A DNA stretch of 64,000 bases, taken from assembly GCF_009720655.1 (NCBI RefSeq), contig NZ_WNKS01000002.1, forward strand, positions 352,091 through 416,090. The letters are read 5' to 3'. The notes under the pieces were generated by a model, which had not been told where the DNA came from, ran no database searches, and saw only the letters and a list, made by a program, of their open reading frames with translations. Both the position numbers and the translations under genes were made by a program. Shown one piece after another: positions 47,259 to 56,237 of the stretch (positions are counted from its first letter, which is position 1; the number at the start of each line of letters is the position of its first letter). Source of the DNA: Rhodoblastus acidophilus. Its GTDB lineage: Bacteria > Pseudomonadota > Alphaproteobacteria > Rhizobiales > Beijerinckiaceae.

Positions 47259-48118
47259 CAGCTCTCTGGGACGGGGGCCTTCGTCAACAGCCGGCAGACG
47301 CGCCCAAGCGTGTCGCGCATTTGCGCGCGCGGCACGACCATGTCCACCATGCCGTGCTGGAGCAGATATTCGGATCGCTGGAAGCCCTCGGGCAGCCTTT
47401 CGCGAATGGTCTGTTCGATCACGCGCGCGCCGGCGAAGCCGATGACAGCGCCGGGTTCGGCGATGTGGAGATCGCCAAGCATGGCGTAGGAGGCGGTGAC
47501 GCCGCCGGTCGTCGGATTGGTCAGCACGACGATGTAGGGGAGCTTGGCTTCCTTGAGCCGCTGGACCGCCACTGTGGTGCGCGGCATCTGCATCAGCGAG
47601 AACATGCCCTCCTGCATGCGCGCGCCGCCCGAAGCGGTGAAAATGATGAACGGGGTTTGTTTCTCCACCGCACGCATCATGCCGGCGACGATCGCTTCGC
47701 CGGCAGCCATGCCGAGCGAGCCGCCGAGAAAGTCAAAATCCTGAACGGCGACCGTGACCTGCAATTCCTGCAAGGCGCCGGCCGCGATCCGCACCGCGTC
47801 GTAAGCGCCAGTCTTGGTCCGGTAATCCTTCAGGCGGTCCGTATAGCGCTTCACGTCGCGAAACTTGAGCGGATCGGCGGGCGCTTCCGGCGAGGGCAAG
47901 CTCTCATAGACGCCATCGTCGAACAGGGCGTCGAGACGCGCCTTCGCCGGAATACGCATGTGATAGCCCGAACCGGGCACCACGAACAGATTGGCTTCCA
48001 AATCCTTGTGGAACACCAATTCCCCGCTCTCCGGGCATTTGACCCACAGATTTTCAGGCGTTTCCCGTTTGAGGATCGACCGAATTTTGGGGGGGACGAC
48101 GTTGGAAATCCAGTTCAT
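47258..48118 (-). CDS. accD: Acetyl-CoA carboxylase carboxyltransferase subunit beta
   Basis: 286 residues. It transfers carboxyl from biotin to acetyl-CoA with AccA. Carboxyltransferase signature [15 protein letters not shown] and [14 protein letters not shown] are normal. The N-terminal zinc ribbon keeps only one cysteine (WVKCPESGE; later positions are VVPGSGY) where E. coli has four, a loss I recall as general in Rhizobiales. It precedes folC and follows trpA by 15 bases on the same strand. Confidence 0.96.
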   Translation of the reverse strand: MNWISNVVPPKIRSILKRETPENLWVKCPESGELVFHKDLEANLFVVPGSGYHMRIPAKARLDALFDDGVYESLPSPEAPADPLKFRDVKRYTDRLKDYRTKTGAYDAVRIAAGALQELQVTVAVQDFDFLGGSLGMAAGEAIVAGMMRAVEKQTPFIIFTASGGARMQEGMFSLMQMPRTTVAVQRLKEAKLPYIVVLTNPTTGGVTASYAMLGDLHIAEPGAVIGFAGARVIEQTIRERLPEGFQRSEYLLQHGMVDMVVPRAQMRDTLGRVCRLLTKAPVPES

Positions 48119-48133
48119 TGCATCGTCTCCTGC

Positions 48134-48961
48134 TCAGCGCCTTGCGGACGCGACGCCCGCGGCGAGTTCGGACACCAGTTTGCTCACGGCTTCGACGGTC
48201 GCGGGGCCGCCCCGACGTTCTGCGTCGAGGGTTTTCGCCAGCGAATCGATGATGGCGGACCCGACCACGACGGCGTCGGCCTTCGCGGCGATCTCGGCCG
48301 CCGCCGCCGCATCCTTGACGCCAAAACCCACGGCGACGGGAAGCGGAGTGTGGGCCTTGATCCGCCGCACCGCGGTGGCGACCTTGGAATAGTCGGGCCG
48401 GCTTGCGCCGGTGATGCCGGTGATCGAGACGTAATAAACGAAGCCGGAGGTGTTCGCGAGAACCGTCGGCAACCGCCGATCGTCCGTCGTCGGCGTCGCG
48501 AGACGAATAAAGCTCAGGCCCGCGCGCAGGGCGGGCAGACACAGCTCTTCATCTTCCTCGGGCGGCAGATCGACGACGATCATGCCGTCAACGCCGGCCG
48601 CTTTCGCGTCGACGAGAAATCGGTCGACGCCGTAGACGTAAATCGGATTGAAATAGCCCATCAGGACGATGGGCGTATCGGCGTCGTGCCGGCGGAATTC
48701 TTCCACCTGCTTGAGGACGCCGCGGAGCGTCATGCCGGCGTTCATCGCGCGCAAACCCGCGGCCTGGATGGCGGGACCGTCGGCCATCGGGTCGGAAAAC
48801 GGCATGCCGACCTCGATGATGTCGGCGCCGGATTTCGGCAGAGCCTTGAGAATATCCAGGGAAACGGACGCGTCGGGATCGCCGGCCATGATGAACGTGA
48901 CCAGCGCGGCGCGATTTTGGGCGCGGCACCGCGCGAAACGTGTTTCGATGCGAGAAGTCAT
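48134..48961 (-). CDS. trpA: Tryptophan synthase alpha chain
   Basis: 275 residues from ATG 48961 ([12 protein letters not shown]). It cleaves indole-3-glycerol phosphate to indole, which is channelled to TrpB. Catalytic Glu in [16 protein letters not shown] and Asp in the [11 protein letters not shown] loop; [10 protein letters not shown] is also present. It follows trpB by 59 bases in the minus-strand trpF-trpB-trpA-accD run. Confidence 0.96.
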   Translation of the reverse strand: MTSRIETRFARCRAQNRAALVTFIMAGDPDASVSLDILKALPKSGADIIEVGMPFSDPMADGPAIQAAGLRAMNAGMTLRGVLKQVEEFRRHDADTPIVLMGYFNPIYVYGVDRFLVDAKAAGVDGMIVVDLPPEEDEELCLPALRAGLSFIRLATPTTDDRRLPTVLANTSGFVYYVSITGITGASRPDYSKVATAVRRIKAHTPLPVAVGFGVKDAAAAAEIAAKADAVVVGSAIIDSLAKTLDAERRGGPATVEAVSKLVSELAAGVASARR

Positions 48962-49020
48962 GGCCTTGCCGGTTAGCACAGTAGGTTGACCTTGAAAACG
49001 TGAGCGGGTGACGCAGCCGC

Positions 49021-50238
49021 TCACATGCCGCCGAGGTGGTCGGCGACGGTAAAGATGTCCTTATCGCCGCGTCCAGACAGGCCGAGCACCATCAAGTGGT
49101 CTTTTGCCTTCTTTGGCGCGATTTCAACGATCTTGGCCAGAGCGTGAGCGGGCTCGAGGGCGGGGATGATGCCTTCGAGCCGCGCACAGAGCTGGAAAGC
49201 GTCGAGCGCTTCCTTGTCGGTCGCCGACAGATAGGTGACGCGTCCGGTCTCCTTCAGCCAGGCGTGTTCCGGGCCGATGCCGGGATAGTCCAGGCCGGCC
49301 GAAATCGAATGGCCCTCAAGAATTTGCCCGTCGTCGTCCATCAGCAGATAGGTGCGGTTGCCGTGGAGCACGCCGGCGCGGCCGCCCGCCAGCGACGCCG
49401 CATGCCCATTCTCGACCTCCAGGCCATGCCCGGCCGCCTCGACGCCGTAAAGTTCGACCGAGGGCTCGTCGAGGAAGGGATGGAACAGGCCGATCGCGTT
49501 GGATCCGCCGCCGATGCAGGCGAAGGCGCTGTCCGGAAGGCGGCCTTCCTGGCTCAGCATCTGCTCGCGGGTCTCATCGCCGATGACGCATTGAAAATCG
49601 CGCACCATCGCCGGATAGGGGTGCGGCCCCGCGGCCGTGCCTATGCAATAGAAGGTGTTGTCGACATTGGTGACCCAATCCCGCAGCGCCTCGTTCATGG
49701 CGTCCTTGAGCGTCCGAGCGCCCGACTGCACGGGCACCACCTTGGCGCCGAGCATGTTCATGCGGAAGACGTTAGGCTTTTGCCGCTCGACGTCGACGGC
49801 GCCCATATAGACGACGCATTCCAGGCCGAAGCGCGCGCAGGCGGTCGCGGTGGCGACGCCGTGCTGGCCCGCGCCGGTTTCCGCGATGATCCGCTTCTTG
49901 CCCATGCGGCGGGCGAGCAGGATTTGGCCCAGCACATTGTTGATCTTGTGCGCGCCGGTGTGATTGAGTTCCTCGCGCTTGAAGTAGATTTTTGCGCCGC
50001 CGAGATGCTCGGTCAGGCGCTCCGCGAAATAAAGCGGGCTCGGCCGACCCACGTAATAGGTCAGCAGGTTGCTCAGTTCCGCGTGATAGGCCGGGTCCTT
50101 GCGCGCATCTTCATAGGCGTCCTCCAGGGCGAGGATCAGGGGCATTAGCGTCTCGGCGACGAAGCGCCCGCCGAAAATGCCAAAATGGCCCCGCGCATCG
50201 GGACCCTGCCGCAGCGAATTTTTAGGAAGAACGCTCAT
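49021..50238 (-). CDS. trpB: Tryptophan synthase beta chain
   Basis: 405 residues. PLP enzyme joining indole and serine. The PLP lysine lies in [11 protein letters not shown], with [12 protein letters not shown] and the phosphate-binding GGGSNAIG. Length is normal. It sits between trpF (46 bases upstream) and trpA in one transcription direction, so the three tryptophan enzymes are probably co-expressed. I see no attenuator-type leader peptide before trpF. Confidence 0.97.
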   Translation of the reverse strand: MSVLPKNSLRQGPDARGHFGIFGGRFVAETLMPLILALEDAYEDARKDPAYHAELSNLLTYYVGRPSPLYFAERLTEHLGGAKIYFKREELNHTGAHKINNVLGQILLARRMGKKRIIAETGAGQHGVATATACARFGLECVVYMGAVDVERQKPNVFRMNMLGAKVVPVQSGARTLKDAMNEALRDWVTNVDNTFYCIGTAAGPHPYPAMVRDFQCVIGDETREQMLSQEGRLPDSAFACIGGGSNAIGLFHPFLDEPSVELYGVEAAGHGLEVENGHAASLAGGRAGVLHGNRTYLLMDDDGQILEGHSISAGLDYPGIGPEHAWLKETGRVTYLSATDKEALDAFQLCARLEGIIPALEPAHALAKIVEIAPKKAKDHLMVLGLSGRGDKDIFTVADHLGGM

Positions 50239-50283
50239 GGGACTCTGCTCGATTGAAGCGGCTGTCTTAAACGCTTCCGGCGG

Positions 50284-50949
50284 TCAGGCCAAGTGATCTT
50301 GCGCGCGTCTCGCCGCGGCGATGAAGGCGCGGATTTTCTCGACGGATTTTTTGCCAGGGCTGTCTTCCACCCCGGAAGACACGTCGACGCCCGGCGCGAG
50401 GGTGAGACGGATGGCCTCGCCCACGTTTTCGGGGTTCAAGCCGCCCGAGAGCAGCCAGTCCTTGCAACCGGTTCGCTTCGAAAAGCCGTCCGCCAGGGTC
50501 CAGTCGAACTTCAAGCCGTTGCCGCCGGGCAATTCCGCGCCTTTCGGCGGCTTGGCGTCCAGCAGAATCCTGTCCGCGACGCCGAGATAAGCTTCAACTT
50601 CGGCGAGGTCGGAGGGTTGAGCTACGCCGGTCGCCTTCAGGATCGGCACGCCGAATTTTCGACGAATCGCGGCGACCCGTTCAGCCGATTCGGAGCCGTG
50701 CATCTGCAACAGGTCGGGTTTGAATTCCCGAACAATGTCTTCGATGAGGCCGTCGTCGGCATTGACCACAAGCGCAACTTTTTGCGCTTTGCCCTCGATG
50801 CTGGCGGACAGTGCGCACGCTTCGCCAAGAGAGAGATTTCGCGGGCTCCTCGGGAAGAACACGAAACCGACCATGTCAGCACCCGCGTCGACCGCGGCGC
50901 GCACCGCGTCCGGCGTGGTGACGCCGCAAATCTTTATGGTGAGCGCCAT
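50284..50949 (-). CDS. trpF: Phosphoribosylanthranilate isomerase
   Basis: 221 residues from ATG 50949 (MALTIKICGVTTPDAV). Third step of tryptophan synthesis, an Amadori rearrangement. The active-site Cys is in KICGVT and the Asp in LLDAKPPKG; SSGVEDSPGKKS closes the phosphate site. It starts 5 bases after lapA on the same strand. Confidence 0.96.
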   Translation of the reverse strand: MALTIKICGVTTPDAVRAAVDAGADMVGFVFFPRSPRNLSLGEACALSASIEGKAQKVALVVNADDGLIEDIVREFKPDLLQMHGSESAERVAAIRRKFGVPILKATGVAQPSDLAEVEAYLGVADRILLDAKPPKGAELPGGNGLKFDWTLADGFSKRTGCKDWLLSGGLNPENVGEAIRLTLAPGVDVSSGVEDSPGKKSVEKIRAFIAAARRAQDHLA

Positions 50950-50953
50950 TGAG

Positions 50954-51301
50954 TCAGGCGTTGCGGGACGCCGGCACACCTGAAGAGGCAGGGGCTGTCT
51001 GGCCGCGCAGCGCGTCGTTTTCGGCTTTCAGGGCCGCCGACTTGCGGAAAGCTTCGCGAGCTGCCTTACGATGACGCCCTTGGCGCAGCCAGGTCGAGGA
51101 CCCTCCGATCAAGACTCCGATCATCATAGCGCCGAGGACGACCAGATAGAGCGGCAAAGTGAACGTCGGCCACGCGCCATCCGCCACATTGAAGGGTTCG
51201 GTCAGAACCGTAATCGATTGCCGGTTGGCGAGCGAGAATCCCAGCAGCAACAGAGCGAAAGGCGCGATAACTAGTATACGGAACAACGCACGCATCGCCA
51301 T
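50954..51301 (-). CDS. lapA: LapA-domain (DUF1049) membrane protein
   Basis: 115 residues with two membrane segments (about residues 7-27 and 46-66; FSLANRQSITVLTEPF lies between them) and a cytoplasmic coiled-coil tail (REAFRKSAALKAENDALRGQ). In E. coli the LapA/LapB pair tunes LPS synthesis through LpxC; lapB is not adjacent here. The ihfB-lapA-trpF order is common in Rhizobiales. Confidence 0.88.
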   Translation of the reverse strand: MAMRALFRILVIAPFALLLLGFSLANRQSITVLTEPFNVADGAWPTFTLPLYLVVLGAMMIGVLIGGSSTWLRQGRHRKAAREAFRKSAALKAENDALRGQTAPASSGVPASRNA

Positions 51302-51322
51302 GTCTCCAATAAGGCCGCCGGG

Positions 51323-51613
51323 TCAAGCCTTCGGCGAATCGTTGAGTCTCTCGCGAAGCTCCTTGCCGGTCTTGAAGAACGGCACGAACTTTTCATTGAC
51401 CTCGACGTGGTCGCCGGTGCGGGGGTTTCGACCAATTCGAGCGTCGCGCTTCTTGACGGAGAACGCGCCGAACCCTCGCAACTCAACCCGATCGCCGCGC
51501 GCGAGCGCGTCCGTGACCTCGTCGAGAATCGCATTCACGATGTTTTCGACGTCGCGAAGATAAAGGTGCGGGTTGCGATCCGCAATACGTTGAACGAGTT
51601 CAGATTTAATCAC
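51323..51613 (-). CDS. ihfB: Integration host factor subunit beta
   Basis: 96 residues from a GTG start at 51613, giving [20 protein letters not shown], the canonical beginning. DNA-bending HU/IHF fold with [20 protein letters not shown] (the DNA-intercalating arm) and the end [12 protein letters not shown]. It is a beta, not alpha, subunit by the [13 protein letters not shown] and RDARIGRNP patterns. It lies between sppA and lapA. Confidence 0.95.
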   Translation of the reverse strand: MIKSELVQRIADRNPHLYLRDVENIVNAILDEVTDALARGDRVELRGFGAFSVKKRDARIGRNPRTGDHVEVNEKFVPFFKTGKELRERLNDSPKA

Positions 51614-51663
51614 GGAAATTGTCCTGGAAACGCATGGCGGATCAAGAACGCGCTCAATCCTGA

Positions 51664-52626
51664 CTATTGATCGTGGCCAACGTGCCAAATCGCCAATAGC
51701 CCGTCAAGACCCGCCTGTCCCTGAACATTCTTGATTTGTGACGCGAGGGTATCCGCGGAGTCCACGCCGAGCCAAGCCGCGACGGCGGCGGCGGCGCTGA
51801 ACAGATTGAAGGGCTTGCCCACCGAGTTCTTTTTCAGCTCCCTGACCGGAAGGCCCTTGGCCACGCCGCGTTCCTTTTCCAGCCAGGCGATCGCTTCGCG
51901 TTCGCCGCCAAACTCGTCAATGAGTTTCAGGCTCATGCTCTGCCGTCCCGTGAAGACGCGACCGTCGGAAACCGCCGCCAATTCGGCATCATTGAGGTTT
52001 CGGCGTTGCTTCACGATGCTCTTGAACCAGGAATAGCTGTCGACGACGAGCGCGTCGATGGCGGCTCTCGCGGCCTCGCTGGTCGGCTCCAGCCCATTGG
52101 GAGCGGCCTTCAAGGGCGAGGATTTGATTGTCTCGACTTTCACGCCGATCGTGTCGAGCAATTTCGAAACATTTGGATACTGGAACAGAACGCCGATCGA
52201 GCCGATCAGGGAATTGCCGTCCGCGACGATACGATCCGCGCCGAGCGCGACAATATAGCCACCCGAAGCCGCCATGGTGTCGACGACCGCAACCACCGGC
52301 TTTTTCGCGGCGACCCGGCGAAGCTCATCGTAGATGTGTTCCGAACCCGTCACCGTGCCCCCGGGACTCGAAACCTGAACGATCAGGGCGGCGGCCTTCG
52401 ACTCCTCGGCGGATTTGATCAGCTTCAGCGTGTCGCGATCGCCCGTGATGAGCCCACCAATGTCGATGCGGGCGATATGCGGCGTCAGGCTTCCGGCGTC
52501 GCCAGCGAAGCGTCCCGCCGCAACCAGGATCGCGACAACGGCGAGGCCCAAGGCGGCGATCCGCCAGCGCGTCAGCTTGCGCCGCAACTGCCGGCGATCG
52601 AGAACGGTTTCAACAGACGAGTTCAT
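51664..52626 (-). CDS. sppA: Signal peptide peptidase SppA, short form
   Basis: 320 residues. One N-terminal membrane anchor (about residues 22-40) and a single Clp-like catalytic domain, as in the half-length SppA of alphaproteobacteria and Gram-positives. Nucleophile Ser in [14 protein letters not shown] and general-base Lys in [11 protein letters not shown]. It digests cleaved signal peptides in the membrane. It lies downstream of rpsA and its terminator, so it probably has its own promoter. Confidence 0.93.
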   Translation of the reverse strand: MNSSVETVLDRRQLRRKLTRWRIAALGLAVVAILVAAGRFAGDAGSLTPHIARIDIGGLITGDRDTLKLIKSAEESKAAALIVQVSSPGGTVTGSEHIYDELRRVAAKKPVVAVVDTMAASGGYIVALGADRIVADGNSLIGSIGVLFQYPNVSKLLDTIGVKVETIKSSPLKAAPNGLEPTSEAARAAIDALVVDSYSWFKSIVKQRRNLNDAELAAVSDGRVFTGRQSMSLKLIDEFGGEREAIAWLEKERGVAKGLPVRELKKNSVGKPFNLFSAAAAVAAWLGVDSADTLASQIKNVQGQAGLDGLLAIWHVGHDQ

Positions 52627-52704
52627 GACGATGCTCCATTCTCATTCCATTTAGGCATGCGCGCGCCAAAGCTCAACGGGCGGCCCGTCGGGAGACGATG
52701 ACCG

Positions 52705-52736
52705 AAAAAACCCCGCGCGCCGTTGGGCGCGCGGGG
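52705..52736 (-). terminator. Intrinsic terminator of rpsA
   Basis: On the minus strand CCCCGCGCGCC and GGCGCGCGGGG form an 11-pair stem around a 4-base loop, followed by six U (52710-52705). It lies 31 bases after the rpsA stop codon and separates rpsA from sppA. Confidence 0.93.
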
Positions 52737-52766
52737 CGATGTCGTTTTACAGAAACGCGAGAGAAA

Positions 52767-54488
52767 TTACTTCGTCTCGCGCGCCTTGAGCGCGGCGCCA
52801 AGGATGTCGCCGAGCGAAGCGCCGGAGTCGGCGGAGCCATATTGCGCGATGGCTTCCTTCTCTTCGGCCACTTCGAGCGCCTTGATCGACACGGCGATCT
52901 TGCGCGCCTTGCGGTCGAACAGGGTGACGCGCGCGTCGACCTTTTCGCCAACCGCGAAGCGCTCGGGACGCTGGTCGGCGCGGTCGCGGGCCAGTTCGTT
53001 GCGCTTGATGAAGGCCTGAAGGTCGGTGCCGACGATCTTAACCTCGAGGCCGCCGTCTTTGACCTCAAGGATCTCGCAGGTCACGACCGCGCCCTTCTTG
53101 ACCTCGCCATCTTCGCCAACCGGAGCCGAAGCGAAGGGGTCGCCGCCAAGCTGCTTGATGCCGAGCGAAATGCGCTCCTTCTCGACATCGACGTCGAGCA
53201 CGCGGGCGCGCACAACCTCACCCTTCTTGTAGTCCTCGATCGCCTGCTCGCCCGGCCGGTTCCAGTCGAGGTCGGACAGGTGGACCATGCCGTCGACATC
53301 GCCGTCGAGACCGATGAACAGACCGAATTCGGTCTTGTTCTTGACCTCGCCCTCGACATCGGAGCCCACGGGATGCTTCTCGGCGAAGGCTTCCCAGGGG
53401 TTCTGCAGGGTCTGCTTGAGCCCGAGCGAGATGCGGCGCTTGACCGAATCGACTTCCAGGACCTGCACGTCGACTTCCTGGCTGGTCGAGACGATCTTGC
53501 CGGGATGGACGTTCTTCTTGGTCCAGGACATTTCGGAGACGTGGATCAGACCTTCGATGCCCGGCTCCAGCTCGACGAACGCGCCGTAGTCGGTGATGTT
53601 GGTCACGCGGCCATGGAAGCGGGCGTTGATCGGATATTTCGCCTCGATGCCCTGCCACGGATCGTCCTGAAGCTGCTTCATGCCTAGGGAGATGCGGTGG
53701 GTCTCGTGGTTGATCTTGATGATCTTGACCTTGACCGTCTGGCCGATGTTGAGCACTTCGGACGGATGGTTGACGCGGCGCCAGGCGATGTCGGTGACAT
53801 GCAGCAGGCCGTCGATGCCGCCGAGGTCGACGAACGCGCCGTAATCGGTGATGTTCTTGACGACGCCGTCGATCACCAGACCCTCTTCGAGGTTGGCGAC
53901 GATCTCATGACGCTGCTCGGCGCGGCTCTCTTCGAGCACTGTGCGGCGCGACACGACGATATTGCCGCGGCGGCGATCCATCTTGAGGATCTGGAACGGC
54001 TGCGGCACGCCAAGCAGCGGGGTGACGTCGCGGATCGGACGGATATCGACCTGCGAGCGCGGCAGGAAGGCGACCGCGCCGTCGAGATCGACGGTGAAAC
54101 CGCCCTTGACCTGGTTGAAAATGACGCCGTCGACCTTCTCGCCGGCTTCAAAGGCCTTTTCGAGCTTGACCCAGCTTTCTTCGCGACGCGCCTTTTCGCG
54201 GGAAATGACCGCTTCGCCAAGCGCGTTTTCGACGCGCTCCAGGTAAACTTCGACTTCGTCGCCGACCGCCGGGGCCGGATCGCGGCCATGGCCGGTGAAT
54301 TCCTTGAGCGCCACGCGTCCCTCGGTCTTGAGACCGATGTCGATCACCGCGACGTCTTTTTCGATGGCGACCACGCGTCCCTTGACCACCGAACCTTCGA
54401 AGGCTTCGCTTTCGCCGTAGGATTCGGCGAGCAGGGCGGCAAAATCGTCGCGGGACGGGTTCATACCCGTGTTGTTGGCAGTGGACAT
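52767..54488 (-). CDS. rpsA: 30S ribosomal protein S1
   Basis: 573 residues from ATG 54488, with AGGAG before it. Six S1/OB-fold RNA-binding repeats are visible, for example GSVVKGRVVAIEKDVAVID, DGVVKNITDYGAFVDLGGID and HGRVTNITDYGAFVELEPGI. S1 brings mRNA to the 30S subunit. In the order I know from relatives, cmk precedes rpsA; here a tRNA-Glu gene and a mobile element lie in that place. Confidence 0.97.
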   Translation of the reverse strand: MSTANNTGMNPSRDDFAALLAESYGESEAFEGSVVKGRVVAIEKDVAVIDIGLKTEGRVALKEFTGHGRDPAPAVGDEVEVYLERVENALGEAVISREKARREESWVKLEKAFEAGEKVDGVIFNQVKGGFTVDLDGAVAFLPRSQVDIRPIRDVTPLLGVPQPFQILKMDRRRGNIVVSRRTVLEESRAEQRHEIVANLEEGLVIDGVVKNITDYGAFVDLGGIDGLLHVTDIAWRRVNHPSEVLNIGQTVKVKIIKINHETHRISLGMKQLQDDPWQGIEAKYPINARFHGRVTNITDYGAFVELEPGIEGLIHVSEMSWTKKNVHPGKIVSTSQEVDVQVLEVDSVKRRISLGLKQTLQNPWEAFAEKHPVGSDVEGEVKNKTEFGLFIGLDGDVDGMVHLSDLDWNRPGEQAIEDYKKGEVVRARVLDVDVEKERISLGIKQLGGDPFASAPVGEDGEVKKGAVVTCEILEVKDGGLEVKIVGTDLQAFIKRNELARDRADQRPERFAVGEKVDARVTLFDRKARKIAVSIKALEVAEEKEAIAQYGSADSGASLGDILGAALKARETK

Positions 54489-54807
54489 ATTTTCTCCTGA
54501 AATGCCCAGTCGGGCGCGCGCCGGAATAGGGTTTGTGTTGCGTTGGCTTTCGACCGCAGGCGCACATCCATGGATGTGACCCGTCAAATAAGGCGGCCGG
54601 CGCGGGCCAGCGGCAGAAAGCAGGTTCAGGAGCGTTCCTTAGCAAACAGGCGACTTTTCCACAAGGTGTTTGCGCAAGCGCAGAAGACGCCGCGGCCCGG
54701 CGCTGATGGGGTCGTTTTGGCGCTTCAGATGAGGATGAGATTTTCGCCTGCAAATCTCTCGATCATGGCTTGCGGACCGCAGTCCGTCTGACTATAGAGA
54801 GATTGCT
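54489..54807. other. rpsA leader and tRNA-Glu upstream region
   Basis: 319 bases between divergent rpsA and tRNA-Glu with no supported gene. It contains the rpsA 5' leader. A perfect 16-base palindrome CACATCCATGGATGTG (54563-54578) sits just downstream of TTGACG (minus strand, 54587-54582), but no -10 at proper spacing is evident. The tRNA promoter is at its right end. Confidence 0.6.
54770..54798 (+). promoter_or_regulatory. Candidate promoter for tRNA-Glu
   Basis: TTGCGG (54770-54775) and TATAGA (54793-54798) are spaced by exactly 17 bases, and the expected start site falls about 3 bases before the mature tRNA at 54808. Good spacing and a near-consensus -10 support it. Confidence 0.65.
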
Positions 54808-54883
54808 GCTCCCTTCGTCTAGCGGTCTAGGACGTCGCCCTCTCACGGCGAAAACAGGGGTTCGAGTCCCCTAGGGAGCGCCA
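54808..54883 (+). tRNA. tRNA-Glu (anticodon CTC)
   Basis: Acceptor arms GCTCCCT and AGGGAGC pair fully; the anticodon stem CGCC/GGCG encloses the loop CTCTCAC with anticodon CTC, reading GAG; the T arm has GGTTCGAGTCC; discriminator G is followed by an encoded CCA (54881-54883). The 3' half is the probable attachment site of the adjacent mobile element, whose integrase gene ends antisense inside the anticodon loop. Confidence 0.95.
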
Positions 54884-55994
54884 AACCCAAACCTAAGTTG
54901 GTGTTTTTGCGTCTATTTTGACGTGAATTCCCAACCCCGTCTTGAGCGGTTTGGGAATACTCGTTCTTTTTCTGTGCTTCCAAGCGCGTGACAGCGGCTT
55001 CAGCAAGCCGCGCTTGATCCGCGTCACGCGTGTAACGTTCCGCCTCGGACAGCGTCTTGTGTCCAAGCACGGCCATGATTTCGCGGGCCGTGCATCCGGC
55101 TTCGGCGAGACGCCGGCCAGCGGCCTTGCGAAGGCCGTGGGGCTGGCAATCGAGCGGCAAGCCTGCCGCTGTGATCGCGCTGCGAAAGAACTGGCTGAAG
55201 CCGTCCACAGTGAACGGCTTGCCGTATTCCGTGTTCAGAATGGTGACATGGTCGCGTGTGACGTGGTCCAGCACGGCGCGCAGCTCGGAGTGCAACGGGA
55301 TCGCGAGCTTTGCCCCGGTCTTTTGTTGGACGACGCGAATCGCCGCGCCGCGAATATCGGCCCAGGTCATGCGGTGGACATCAGAGCGGCGCTGGCCGGT
55401 GTAGAGCATCAGCGCGAAAGTGAGCCGTTGCTTTGTCCCAACTGGCCAATGTTCCTCAAACTTGGCGATTTCGTCGTCCGACCAGGAGCGGATTTCCTGC
55501 GTCTTCGGTCGCTTTATGCCCAGCGACGGATCATGGTTGAGTTGCCCCAACTCGATGGCGTGGCGGATCAAGACGCGAAGCATTTTCAGGATTGCAAGAC
55601 GTTGCCCCGGCCGATCAGCGTAGGGGTTCAAAATCTTGTCCGCGATGTTCGCGCGTGTCATGCCCGCTAAGGACCGATGGCCGTGCGCCGTTCCGATCGC
55701 GTCCAAGCGCGAGCGATAACCTGCTTTGGTGGTGTCCCGCAGGTCCGCAAAGGCGGCGCTACGTTTGTAGGAGTGGATAAGGGCGCCAATGGTGCCTGAC
55801 GCCGGACCGCTCTCGCGTTTGGTCTCGGGCTTGAGTTTCCCCGCCAAGGCGAGCTGATAGGCTTGGAGGAATTCTTCGGTCCCGACTGCGCTGGGAAGCG
55901 CCACGCGCGCGCCCTTCCCCTTGCGAAAATAGACCCGCAACTTGCCGTGCCGGTCATGAAAGCATTCGCAATAGGGCGGGAGCTTGCGCGGCAT
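54843..55994 (-). CDS. int: Tyrosine recombinase (integrase)
   Basis: 383 residues from ATG 55994; a TTG at 56000 overlaps the preceding stop and is possible. Catalytic residues: Arg in YTGQRRSD (about 202), H286 and R289 in PHGLRKAAG, H312 in LGHKTL, and Y321 in ERYTRD. A SAM-like core-binding domain occupies about 65-160. The last residues (LALPRGLEPLFSP) are read from the tRNA antisense strand, a common feature of tRNA-targeted integrases. It probably recombines the tRNA-Glu site. Confidence 0.93.
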   Translation of the reverse strand: MPRKLPPYCECFHDRHGKLRVYFRKGKGARVALPSAVGTEEFLQAYQLALAGKLKPETKRESGPASGTIGALIHSYKRSAAFADLRDTTKAGYRSRLDAIGTAHGHRSLAGMTRANIADKILNPYADRPGQRLAILKMLRVLIRHAIELGQLNHDPSLGIKRPKTQEIRSWSDDEIAKFEEHWPVGTKQRLTFALMLYTGQRRSDVHRMTWADIRGAAIRVVQQKTGAKLAIPLHSELRAVLDHVTRDHVTILNTEYGKPFTVDGFSQFFRSAITAAGLPLDCQPHGLRKAAGRRLAEAGCTAREIMAVLGHKTLSEAERYTRDADQARLAEAAVTRLEAQKKNEYSQTAQDGVGNSRQNRRKNTNLGLGLALPRGLEPLFSP

Positions 55995-55996
55995 GC

Positions 55997-56236
55997 TCAA
56001 TCATCCCAGGTTGAGTCCGCCTCAGCGCCGCCGTCATAGGGGAGCGCTTCAGCGAAGCGGTCGAGGTCGCGCACGTCCCACGCCTTGCGCCGGTCGATCT
56101 GGCGCGGACGGGGCGCGCGGCCTTCCTTGACCAGCTCCAAGAACTTGGTCGTGGAAAGGCTGACATATTCCGCGGCGGCTTCCAAACGGATAAGCCGCGG
56201 CGCGAGACTGGCGGGAAGGGCGGACTGCCGCGCCAT
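55997..56236 (-). CDS. AlpA/MerR-like helix-turn-helix protein, candidate excisionase
   Basis: 79 residues from ATG 56236. The winged-helix-like segment LEAAAEYVSLSTTKFLELVK, followed by GRAPRPRQIDRRKAWDVRDLD, is the pattern of AlpA/Xis-type DNA-binding proteins that guide excision or activate int. It starts one base after the portal stop and its end overlaps or abuts the integrase start, so int and this gene are translationally coupled. The excisionase role is inferred from that pairing. Confidence 0.78.
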   Translation of the reverse strand: MARQSALPASLAPRLIRLEAAAEYVSLSTTKFLELVKEGRAPRPRQIDRRKAWDVRDLDRFAEALPYDGGAEADSTWDD

Positions 56237-56237
56237 A

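Noticed and set aside
47258..48118. Loss of AccD zinc-finger cysteines (and similar loss in DnaX) as evidence of a defective enzyme
   Set aside because: The catalytic regions are intact, and I recall the same losses throughout Rhizobiales, so it is lineage-typical.
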